Shown piece after piece: positions 51,549-61,260 of a stretch of 64,000 nucleotides of DNA (position 1 is its first letter; the number at the start of each line of letters is the position of its first letter). Below the pieces are notes generated by a model. It made no database searches, was not told the DNA's origin, and saw only the letters and a list, made by a program, of their open reading frames with translations. A program made the translations under genes and the position numbers. The stretch is taken from the NCBI GenBank assembly GCA_021927905.1, contig BLLK01000047.1:3162001-3226000 (forward strand), written 5' to 3'. The stretch is from Chaetoceros tenuissimus (taxonomy: Eukaryota; Bacillariophyta; Thalassiosirophyceae; Chaetocerotales; Chaetocerotaceae).

Positions 51549-52659
51549 CTAATCCCACTGATTTGGGTTCACTTGTACAGTCATTTCACCTTCTTTCATT
51601 CCGTAACCCACAAATGCTTTGCAGCCCAAGCGCCATCTAGGATTGTCTGCAAGCATTTGTTTCTCTGCCGTCTTTTGTGGTGCCAATAAATCTTCTCCTT
51701 TTTGTATATTTACTACACAAGTTCGACAAAGTCCTCCAGCTCCACAATTACCCTCACTTTTTGTATCAAATCTCTTTGCAAGCTATACATATAGAATTAG
51801 ATGAGAGACATGTTACAAGTTTATAATTCATCATGAAACATTCATGTAATCTTACCGGGTCATTCAGTTTTACACCTCGAACCAACATTCCTAATCGCAA
51901 GTTTTCGCCTGCAAATAATTCAATAGTTTCATCTGGAGTATCTTGCGAAGGGGGATATTTCAAATTGACAGTTATCTTTGGCTTACGACGGATTCGTCGA
52001 ATATTCAAAACTAAAGTCTCATCGTCAGTTTTTGCATCAGGAAGACTTAATATAGCATCAACAGTCCCATCATAACCAAGGCACTCTGTAGAAATTGATA
52101 CAGTTTCTCTTGAGTCTGTTAACCCTACACTTCCCCCATTGACATCTTTACTATTTGATCTCTGAATCGAAATTCCGGCAATTGAATCTCCACGCATGAT
52201 ATCAACATCTAATGAGTTTACATATCCATCTTCAATCAAATCAGAAACTACAGTTATTCCAAGACCATCTTCCCTTCCTCCTGCAATCTCTTGAAGACCA
52301 ATACCTAAGCCAACACCACTTGCTGGTCGAGGTATTTCAACTTCGATATGATCTACAAAGTACTCTCTCAGATTTTTACAACTTAGAAAGATTCCACCTT
52401 CGTTATCTATAGTTTTCGCCACGACATTTGCACTCCATTCTTGTTCTATGATCTCAAGAGGCAAATTGTATTGATTCATATCGACTTGTCTCGGTCCACT
52501 TCCGGCAAAGGGTGCTGCGGACTCATAAAGTGGTTGTGTATTTGCATTTCTTATTTTGTCTCTTGACGAAAGTGCAACTCTAGTGTGACGAGGACTGATG
52601 AAAGCTCCAGCTAGAGACAATAGTGCTGCTGTGGTCACAGCATAGAATTTGCAGCGCAT
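51549..52659 (-). CDS. Plastid-targeted PDZ-like plus 2Fe-2S ferredoxin fusion protein
   Basis: Exons 52659-51856 and 51782-51549 (73-nt phase-0 intron) give 345 aa. The N-terminus MRCKFYAVTTAALLSLAGA|FIS is a signal peptide with a diatom plastid motif. Residues about 100-170 look PDZ-like (GVGLGIGLQEI, GLGITVVSDLIEDG, MRGDSIAGISI). Near residue 235 begins a ferredoxin-type domain: NLKYPPSQDTPDETIELFAG, then across the junction FDTKSEGNCGAGGLCRTCVV and a later Cys in RWRLGCKAFVG. These supply the four cluster ligands. It probably carries electrons or senses redox state beside the photosynthetic chain; the PDZ part may tether it to a membrane complex. Confidence 0.85.
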
Positions 52660-53111
52660 AGTCCTTTCTATTTATAAGTTCGGAAATATGAAAGTGTAGT
52701 GATACTAATAGAGAGATGGAAACTAAACTCTTAAGTTCAAAGTGTGTATTGTATCGATATTTTCGCACTGTTGAAGTGAAGTTTCCCAGTTTTCAGTTTC
52801 TCTAAATCTTTCCAATGACGTTCAAAATCTGTCATGACGTTTTCAAGTGAAGTCAAGAAAACTGGCGACGATGTTTTGTCAACCATCCAATCAATCACAG
52901 ATGTATGTGTGTCACCGCTCTTCTTCTGATCAAAAATCATCCAGCCATCATCATCTTATCTATTGATTGAAGCTGCTATCTTCCACCTTTTTGTTATATG
53001 TCTTAGACAGAGTTTCTTGTAACATATCAGTTTCAATTCGTGTACTCATTTTTGAACCAATTTTAAAGTTAAAAAATTGAACGGTATCCAAAACTTAAAA
53101 CATCTACAGTC
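52660..53111. other. Divergent spacer between PDZ-ferredoxin and the Mei2-like gene
   Basis: About 450 bp. A 67-codon minus-strand frame (52737-52940) has protein-like composition but no recognisable family and overlaps the expected promoter, so I leave it unannotated. Confidence 0.45.
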
Positions 53112-55866
53112 ATGGAAAATCACGCGAACTCCACTGATGAAAGTAAAAAATCTGGATTAGCAGGTGGTGACTTGCTAGGAATGAGGTCATCACTCAACAC
53201 TCCTCCCCCAGGTTTTGGTCTAGGAGATGTTGCAAGCTTTCATGGCCAAAATTTAAGTGCTAGGAGAGCCTCTGCTGCTTCTGCTCCACCGACATCTTTA
53301 TTTGCAAACAATCTTTTTGACTCCAATTATACTTCTCTCCCAGATGATTTTGATAGATTCAGTAATAGAGATATACAAGATTCTTATAGAATGAACTTGC
53401 TTCGGGCGAAGAATCAAGATGATAAACCGAGAACTATGAGCTATAATAATTTGGCTGCTGCCCTTGGTGAGGGTTTAGCTGAATCCATGGGACATTCTCT
53501 GGTAGATTCCAATAATGGAAATGGATCAGCGCCAGATATTGCACAAGACGATCTACGGTAAGTGTGCATCATATTACATCACATCATATATACTTTTGTT
53601 TAGGTTCTAACTGCTTCGAATTTACAGAGTAAATGGAAATGAAGTTGACAACTTTGCTAGACAAAATAGGCACTCCTCTCGTAATCGTCGTGGTAGCTCT
53701 CATTCTTCACATACGCAGTCCGTCCATTCGAATACCTTATTGAATGGAAGTAATGATGACAATATGAAAAAGTTTGAAGAAGTTTCCACCCAATTTTCCA
53801 ACATATCTATCGGGGGCACTCCGTCGGCAATATCTAATCGTTTGAATACAAATCATCGTGTAACTGTTGTGGAACCAAGTCCTTGTTCAACACCTGCTTT
53901 GGCGCTAATGGGAGGTGATTTCAATATTTCAACTGCTAAAACTTCGAAAGATCCATTTAAATTTGAACCGGGTACAAAGGCTTTAGATTTGAGCTCGTCT
54001 AGCTTGTTCAAAGTTGGAAGGGCATCTGCTCCACCACAATTGTTTGAACACTCTAGTCCAAGAAAAGATCCAATTTTGACTCATGTACAACCTCATGTTT
54101 CTATTAGTCGAAGTAGGACACCTATGTCACCAGCGATTCAAAGCAATTCAGCCAATCTGATGCCAAAGAATGACATCTCTTCACATTCTCAACAGCAACA
54201 ATCTTTTCGGGAAGATCCATCTTTTAAAGATCTTTCAAATTTTATCTGGGAGAAAGATAACAATGATACAGATTACCCCAGCCGCGCTCTTGCTATATTT
54301 GGTTTATTTGGGCTACAATTATCAGAAGTCAAATCTACTTGTGAAGCTTTCGGTTCGATTCTTTATTTCCGTACCGAATTTTTTGCTTCGAGAGGGATAA
54401 TTCTCATCGCATACCATGATTTGAGAAGTGCAAATCACGCAGTAAAGGAATTACAGAGTTATTTGCAGAAGATGGTATCTATGAATGGGTCGCAGACAGC
54501 TGTGAAAGTAATGTTTTGTATATCTTTAACTTCATCTTCAGATCGTGATGAAAGTACTCTCGTCATTTCAAATCTTCCCATGTCCGTGAGGGAAAATAGT
54601 GTCAAGGATTTGTTATCATCTACTTTTGGAGCTTTGAGATCCATTAGGACTGAAGCACCTGGTTGCTACGTCGTAGAGTTTTTTGATATACAAGATGCTT
54701 CCCAAGCTCTTTTGGAGATGCAAAGCACTATGCCATGGGGTCCATCTGCAATTTTGACAACAAAGCTTAGACAAGATTACGAAAGACAGCGGGGAAAAGA
54801 TATCTTTGCAGTCATGGGAAAATGGCGCCAAGAAAATGCACAACATACGAGTAATGGAATGAATGATGGTGGAGCGCAATTTGATAGACATGTTGTAGAT
54901 TCTCGTCAGTATGCTGCGACCAAATCACCTTCTCCTTCACAAGATGGGCAGACTCATACCACAGAGTCGTCTTCTACATCGAATATCGCATACCAGCCGC
55001 AACAAGCTGCTCAGCTTGTTGTTGGTCCAGACGGACAATATACTTACATTATCATGCAACAACCACCACCACCACAATATGGAATGCAACAAATGCAGCA
55101 TGGTCATATTCAGGCCGGGGCTCCACATGCATATGTCCCAAATGCTTTTGATGGACAGCAAAATTTTGATGGCCATGGCTACTGGGTGCAACAAGCTCAT
55201 CCTGCAGTACAGCAAGTTCAGCATCCCCATGGAGTAGCATATGTACCTCGCGGTCATGTGCACGGTGTTATACCGCATCAACAGGTTGTTGACCCTACCA
55301 GACATCATAATATTCCTCAACATGTTCCAGGGTATATCCCCGCTATGGCGTCACATGTTGCCATGGGAGCACCTCAGATGAACGGTGGTAAGAGTCCGAC
55401 CAGAAGAGGGAGTCAGGAACAAAACCAAGATAGTAACGATTTGTATCTAAGCATTGAGGCTGTCAAGTCGGGAAAAGATCACCGTACTTCGCTAATGGTT
55501 CGTAACATCCCCAACAAGTATACACAGAGTATGCTTCTTTCCGAATTCAAAGAAAGTGGCCATGGTCCTGGGAAAATAGACTTCTTTTATCTTCCGATTG
55601 ACTTTCGAAACAAATGCAATAGGGGTTACGCTTTCATAAACTTTGTCGACAGTCGTGACATTGTATCTTTTTACGAGTACTATAATGGTAAAAGCTGGAA
55701 GGTTTTCAAAAGCGAAAAGATCTGCTGCATCACTTACGCTAGGATCCAAGGTAAGGAGGGAATGATGAAGAGGTTCCAAAACTCTGCTCTGATGGAAAAA
55801 GATCAAGCCTACAGGCCTTTGGTCTTTGCTCCCTCTGGTGATGTAGTCCATGAAGAAGTAAGCTAG
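53112..55866 (+). CDS. Mei2-like RNA-binding protein
   Basis: Exons 53112-53557 and 53628-55866 (70-nt intron) give 894 aa. Two central RRM-like regions lie at about residues 330-500 (SRALAIFGLFGLQLSEVKS, STLVISNLPMSVRENSVKDL). A Gln/His-rich, prion-like stretch follows. The C-terminal RRM is the Mei2 type: RTSLMVRNIPNKYTQSMLL, KIDFFYLPIDFRNKCNRGYA, FVDSRDIVSFYEYYNGKSW. In yeasts and plants Mei2-like proteins bind RNA and control meiotic entry or growth; the same may hold here (inference). Ser/Asn-rich N-terminal sequence is probably disordered. Confidence 0.93.
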
Positions 55867-56031
55867 GAATATAATATATAAAGATAAAGATCTATAGTCT
55901 AAAGTGTGTGATTCTTTTTATTCATAATTTTCTAGTTATATTTTTTAGTTTTTAATAGAGAGAGCAGAGCATCCACCTCAAATGGCAGATTGCGGTAGTG
56001 ATGTTTTTGCATGAGAAGTTACGTAAATAAT

Positions 56032-56651
56032 TTACTCATCATCTTCTTCTTCCTCCTCGTCATCTTCGTCATCATCCTCGTCGTCGTCATCTTCGTCTTC
56101 ATCTACAACAAATTTGGACCAGTCAACAGACTCATATGTTCTTCCCTTGTTTGCTGATGACCAAAGAGAGTCGATTCCGAATCCAGTGATTCCCTCTGCA
56201 ACAAGAACTCCACCAACAATCCAAGTTATGTAAGCAGCATTAGATTTTCCAAAGCTATGAAAGAAATAAAAGTCAGAAAAATGGATGAGATAAAATGGCA
56301 GATAGACTTGATTGGAGGCAAAGAAGAAAAACCGCGAAAATCTCAATGGAAAACACATGATGGACTTTTGCGGCTTTCATCCTAGATACATATATGATAT
56401 AGTATTGATACACTTGAAAGAAACAATAAATACTGTATCATATATGAAGAAACAAAGGATATGTAGTCTTTTTCAAAGAGAACCATCTCTAGTTCCCTGG
56501 CAAAATAACCGTCCAATACTTACATGTTGTACCAATTGCTCAAGAGTCCAGGAGGAACTCCTGGTCCCGATGAAACACTACGAGTAGCAGGTGTAATTGC
56601 TGCCCTTCTAATTCCTGTACGTGCACTACTGCGGAGAGCTGTGAAGATCAT
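56032..56651 (-). CDS. QCR9: Ubiquinol-cytochrome c reductase subunit 9 (complex III)
   Basis: Exons 56651-56524 and 56254-56032 (269-nt intron) give 116 aa. The join reads [21 protein letters not shown] basic presequence ([18 protein letters not shown]) targets mitochondria. The core, with one membrane span ([21 protein letters not shown]) and GRTYESVDW, matches the small UCR_9 subunit at the core of complex III near the Rieske protein. After it, an almost uninterrupted acidic tail of about 25 Asp/Glu residues follows, unusual for the family. The intron is long for this window. Confidence 0.88.
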
Positions 56652-56991
56652 GATGGAAAATTGACTAGGATTGTATTAGTAAAAAGGTTGCAAGTTCATT
56701 AGCTTCAGCTGTTGTTGGTGCTTGTGTTTTTAGAATGCATCGGCGGTCGAAATGTAGCGATCCAAAACCCAACCCAACAGGAATAAAACGGTTTTACATC
56801 GACTTGCTAAGAATAAGAAGACAGGTTCTGATCCTTCCATGTTTCTAAACATGGATGACATCAACAGGTAAGTACGTACGAACTTGAATTTGAAAAACTA
56901 TCTTCTTCTTCTGCTGCTCTTACTTCTGCTTCTTTACCAACTTATAGTCCATATTCTATCAAAGCTGCTCTCCAAGATAAGATTAAACGAT
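56652..56991. other. Divergent promoter between QCR9 and the OTU gene
   Basis: About 340 bp. An upstream in-frame ATG at 56884 would add a Leu-rich stretch to the OTU protein (MNLKNYLLLLLLLL...); I treat it as leader because the ATG at 56992 matches the lysine-rich family N-terminus. Confidence 0.45.
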
Positions 56992-57891
56992 ATGGGAAAG
57001 CAAAAGGGAGGTAAAAAGAAGGTCAAGGTCAAGGGAAAATATGACAAGATTCAAGATGAAGAAACTCATTCTGGAAAGAAAAAGAATAAAGGCAAGAAAG
57101 GCAAGCAAGGATCATCTTCTTCCTGTGATGACTATGCTCTTCGCCAACTCATTGAAGGCGCAGATGGTAAACGACAGATTATAGAAATGGCTGCAGATGG
57201 AAATTGTCTCTTTCGATCAATATCACACCAGTTGTACAATGATTTTGGGAAACAGCATGACACGGTTCGACATGAGGTTTGCAACTTTTTGGAGAAAAAT
57301 AAGGAAGAATTCAGCATATTTTTACTCATGGATGATGATGAAGAAGATGTTCGAGAATTTGATAGCTATGTCGAGGAAATGAGAGATGATGGAACTTGGG
57401 GAGGAGATGTAGAAATTGTCTGTGCTGCCCGTCTTTACAAACGACAAGTGACTATTTTTTCTTCGGATGGAGTTTTCAACATTGGTATCGATGAAGAGCC
57501 ATCTGGACCCGATATATTATTGTCTTACCATGAAAATAGCCATTATAACAGTGTACATGATGAAACGGCCATATCGTTACATGAAAAGAAGAATGCCGTT
57601 CGTGAAGAGAAAAAGACATCTCCTTCTTGTGAGGTTGGAGGCAAATCTTCTAAAAATGGTATTGGAAAAAGCAAAAGCGCTCCCAAAAAGAATGACCCAT
57701 GTCCCTGCGGTAGTAATTTACGCTACAAAAAGTGCTGTCTAGCCATTGATAAAAGTAGGATACGAAGTGAGAAATACAAAGAAAAGACTAAGGGAACCGA
57801 ATCTACAAACAATGTAAATGACAATGACGAAGATTCAATTGATGATAGTAGAAAAGATCTAGAAAGTTCATTGAGAATACTAACAATATAG
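56992..57891 (+). CDS. OTU-family deubiquitinase with SEC-C zinc motif (OTUD3-like)
   Basis: A single exon of 299 aa from 56992. A basic Lys-rich N-terminus precedes the OTU domain: MAADGNCLFRSISHQLYND holds the catalytic Cys (about 72) in DGNC, and HENSHYNSVH supplies the His. The spacing and WGGDVEIVCAARLYKRQV fit OTUD3-like cysteine proteases that cleave ubiquitin chains. A SEC-C motif (NDPCPCGSNLRYKKCC) follows the domain and binds zinc; in other proteins it mediates ribosome or protein contact. The C-terminus is charged. The upstream ATG at 56884 would give a hydrophobic N-terminal helix, so an ER-anchored form cannot be ruled out. Confidence 0.88.
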   Translation: MGKQKGGKKKVKVKGKYDKIQDEETHSGKKKNKGKKGKQGSSSSCDDYALRQLIEGADGKRQIIEMAADGNCLFRSISHQLYNDFGKQHDTVRHEVCNFLEKNKEEFSIFLLMDDDEEDVREFDSYVEEMRDDGTWGGDVEIVCAARLYKRQVTIFSSDGVFNIGIDEEPSGPDILLSYHENSHYNSVHDETAISLHEKKNAVREEKKTSPSCEVGGKSSKNGIGKSKSAPKKNDPCPCGSNLRYKKCCLAIDKSRIRSEKYKEKTKGTESTNNVNDNDEDSIDDSRKDLESSLRILTI

Positions 57892-58373
57892 TATTCCAAA
57901 GTGAATAATATAAGCAAAGCTTTACCCTAGTAATTTTGTTGGAGGGAGGAAACTGGCAGCTGTACAATTGTTGATTGAATTCACTCAAACTAAGTTTCAT
58001 ATCTCCTCAACAGTAGTTGCTCACAGATCAAAAAACAAAGACGTAGTAAGCAGCCATTAACAATATCTTATAAAGATGTCGATACGGAGCCATGACTCCT
58101 TGATTGATTATACGCATGAATATTGTTTTTCTTTTTAAAAAAGCTTTCATGACAGTACATCTAATTTAAATTCAAAATTAAATTTTAGTTTTCCCTCCCA
58201 GACGATTTGATTAAATATGTAAGTACATTGCGTACTAGTTTCATTTCTGAGTACGCGATCAATGATGACACCAAAATCAATTTCATTATTCTCTTACTTG
58301 ACAGCAAAACTCTTTTTGAAATCCAGTTTCACTTCATTTCGTTTCGATTGTAAACGAAAAAATACTAAGTACA
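57892..58373. other. Intergenic spacer upstream of the SAS-4 gene
   Basis: About 480 bp, AT-rich, containing the OTU 3' UTR and the SAS-4 promoter. No open frame or RNA gene was recognised. Confidence 0.5.
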
Positions 58374-60764
58374 ATGATTAAGGATGTGTTGTCTCCCATT
58401 CCACCTCCACCTCCATTCGTCGAATCGAAACCATTTAATCAACATCCAAAATCAATTCGTGACATACTAGATGATTACTACGAGGAGGCAAGTTTTAGCT
58501 CTGATGAAAATTCCAGTGCAGGTCATTTCGATAGCATGAATATTGCAGATTCTGTCTTGGCAGAGATTGAAAGGATTAGTCCAGCAATAGAAAATATCTG
58601 TAGTAGTAAGAACAATATGCCAGGTGAGAGTTTTCCCCCAAAACCTAGAGAGCACAATTCAACCGATGAAATTGTCTCAAGTAGGTGCGAAGAAACTGTC
58701 GAAGAAAAGAAACAACAGTCAATAACAGTTCTTTCAGAAGATGCAAAACCAGTCAATAAAATCGAAATCGAGCCTCCAAATGCAGGAAATGCAAAGACGA
58801 CTCTTCCTCTCCATGAAGTAGAGACAAATACAAAAGTGGTGACCCTCGAAAACATGAAACCACAAGATGTTGGTATAGAAACTGTGTCATCTTCAAAAAC
58901 CTCTAACCCAACCAGTTGCAAAAAGAAATTTCTACGTAAAGGTTCTAGAAAAGAGCCATCTGCATTACACCGTCTAAGTCTTGAAGAAACGGTAAAGAGG
59001 CCAATGAGTAGGCAAAAATCTTTGAATGAAACAATCAAGGAAGAAAAAATCAAGAATTTGGAAAAGATGCAAGAGAAACAACTGGAAGATCTCAAAAAGA
59101 GAATTGACCGTAGACAAAAGGCTAGAGAGGATATTCAAAAGAAAAAGAATGGTTGCAAAGTTCAAGTTTCCGATATTGTGGATGCAAGCGAGAAAGAAAT
59201 GACTCAAGGCAAACGAGGATCCTCCACTAATCCAAATGATTCACAGCACTCTGTTGATGGTAGCAGTTGTGAATCGTCATCCAATTCATCATACTCTTTG
59301 GAAAGTGAAGAAGATTCTAATGATGACAAATCTTCTTCAGATATTGAAAGAGTAAAAGAAACGAAATCAAGAGTGATAAAAGAGTCGACTCGACAAAGCA
59401 AACATCAAAGCAAAGAACGTATGAATCCAAAAAGAACACTTTCGACCCGTTTAGACAAAGACATGAAAAGGCGTAGTACCTCAAACAGTAAAATGGAATT
59501 CAAGTCTCCTGAGATAGAAGAACAGTGGCAGCTCATCAAGTCAATGAGAAGGCGACAAGAGACTGCTCTACGAAATGCTGAGAAGGAAAGAGAAGAGACC
59601 AAAGCCTGGGCTGCGGCAGAAAAGGAAAAACTAAACAGATGGAAGGATCAGCAAAGGACACTCATTGAAAAGGAGAAGAAACGAGTAAACAACTCCATTA
59701 TGATTAGTCAGAGAAAAAAGCGACAGGAAAAATTGGAGGAACAGGCTGCCGAAGCTGTGCAATTTAGTAGCAAAAAGGCTCGAGAAGAAATCAACGGACT
59801 CACGGAATCATTAAACAAAAGCAGAGTAGAAATGGATGTAATTAAATCTAGGCATCGTCTCAATGAAAAGAGGTGGAAAGATATGATTGGTGAACGGGAC
59901 AAGAGGATACTAGAACTGAGGCAAGAATTAGATTCAACAATTGAGATACAACAAAAGTCAAAGGCAGAGAATACCACTCTTCTCGAAAAGATTGATCGTC
60001 TAATGGAAGAAAACCGAAAGATGAAAAGTAAACTCAAGAAAAAGTCGAAAGAAGCTAAGAAGATCCAGGATGATACGAAGGCAAAAGAAACACGAGACGA
60101 GAATAGTGAGGACTCTAGTCATGATGTAAAAGAAGAAGAACGCTGTAACGAGAAACGAGCTCTACAAGATGATCACATTGTTATGGACAATGACCTCCTA
60201 CGAAGCATAAATACACACCCTGATCTTCTCCCTGAACCAAAAGAAGATTGGTTACGAGCAAATGCAAAGGCTAATGATGATACATGTGAGCCTACAGCGG
60301 ATGATGTTCAAACAAACTCTACAAGTATTGACAGACCGAAAAAAGAACCAAGTACTTTCTTTCCACCGAGCGAATCGAACTCTCATCACAGAGATGATAA
60401 TGTTGGAAGTCGCTTGACAACGTATCAAAATGGAACAGTGAAAGAGACGTTTCCAGATGGAACAACAATTGTCCGATTTGTAAACGGAGATGTAAAAACA
60501 TCCTACAAAAACATTGGTATTACAGTTTATTTCTATCATGAGTCCAAGACTTCACACACGACACATCCAGACGGTACACAGCTTTTTGAATTTGCTTCAG
60601 GACAGAAAGAGAAACATCTTCCAAATGGAGAGAAAGAAGTCTGTTATCCAGACGGGACAGTTCAATTGTTTCTCCCAGATAGAGGAGGAACCGAGACCCT
60701 GTTTCCTGATGGTGTACGCCTTTTTGAAGAGACTGGTGGAAGAAAGGATGTTTTGAATTTCTGA
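58374..60764 (+). CDS. SAS4: SAS-4/CPAP centriole protein with C-terminal G-box (TCP10) domain
   Basis: A single exon of 796 aa. The N-terminal part is Ser/Lys-rich and probably disordered. A long coiled coil covers about 370-590 (RRRQETALRNAEKEREETKA, KRILELRQELDSTIE). The last 120 residues are the G-box, a beta-sheet ladder of TFPDGTTIVRF, THPDGTQLFEF, HLPNGEKEV, CYPDGTVQLF and LFPDGVRLFE repeats. This domain is diagnostic of SAS-4/CPAP, which sets procentriole length and recruits STIL/Ana2 and microtubules. Its presence implies that the organism builds centrioles or basal bodies at some stage, in diatoms expected in flagellated sperm of centric species. Confidence 0.9.
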   Translation: MIKDVLSPIPPPPPFVESKPFNQHPKSIRDILDDYYEEASFSSDENSSAGHFDSMNIADSVLAEIERISPAIENICSSKNNMPGESFPPKPREHNSTDEIVSSRCEETVEEKKQQSITVLSEDAKPVNKIEIEPPNAGNAKTTLPLHEVETNTKVVTLENMKPQDVGIETVSSSKTSNPTSCKKKFLRKGSRKEPSALHRLSLEETVKRPMSRQKSLNETIKEEKIKNLEKMQEKQLEDLKKRIDRRQKAREDIQKKKNGCKVQVSDIVDASEKEMTQGKRGSSTNPNDSQHSVDGSSCESSSNSSYSLESEEDSNDDKSSSDIERVKETKSRVIKESTRQSKHQSKERMNPKRTLSTRLDKDMKRRSTSNSKMEFKSPEIEEQWQLIKSMRRRQETALRNAEKEREETKAWAAAEKEKLNRWKDQQRTLIEKEKKRVNNSIMISQRKKRQEKLEEQAAEAVQFSSKKAREEINGLTESLNKSRVEMDVIKSRHRLNEKRWKDMIGERDKRILELRQELDSTIEIQQKSKAENTTLLEKIDRLMEENRKMKSKLKKKSKEAKKIQDDTKAKETRDENSEDSSHDVKEEERCNEKRALQDDHIVMDNDLLRSINTHPDLLPEPKEDWLRANAKANDDTCEPTADDVQTNSTSIDRPKKEPSTFFPPSESNSHHRDDNVGSRLTTYQNGTVKETFPDGTTIVRFVNGDVKTSYKNIGITVYFYHESKTSHTTHPDGTQLFEFASGQKEKHLPNGEKEVCYPDGTVQLFLPDRGGTETLFPDGVRLFEETGGRKDVLNF

Positions 60765-61260
60765 ATCCGTGGAACAAAGTACTACAAAGCTCATGATTTT
60801 GAAGTAAAGATTCCTCAGCTGAAAACTTGGAGGCATTTGAAGAGACCGGTGCAACAACGAATAACTAGCAAAAAGAATGGAATCTACAAACAGTTGAACA
60901 TGGAATGTAATGCAATAATGAAGCTGCAAGTAGGGTCTTTCATAAATATCGTCCTTGCTCAATCAATCGTCGTTGGAGTATAAACTTGCAGCCATATTGA
61001 AAATTGAAGAGAGGATGATGACTGGCTCAGATGATAGCAATTGAGAAAGGCATGCTTGAAGGAATTTTCTTCTCATCTTTATAATGAATTCTTAGAAATG
61101 ATAACTTCTAATGCATACTACATAGACCAAATCTATAATGATAAAATTTTGTAACATCGACTTTTAAATACATTATGACTTATGGTTTTCTTTCTTGGGA
61201 TGCTTGAATTTCTATACTATACTATATGCATAAATAAATAAATATGATTCTGGTTTCAAT
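60765..61260. other. Convergent spacer between SAS-4 and the glycosyltransferase gene
   Basis: About 500 bp with the 3' ends of two converging genes. AT-rich. I see no RNA gene, repeat or open frame of interest. Confidence 0.5.

Noticed and set aside
52737-52940. 67-codon minus-strand frame between PDZ-ferredoxin and the Mei2-like gene
   Set aside because: Composition is protein-like, but length, lack of any known motif and promoter position leave too little support.
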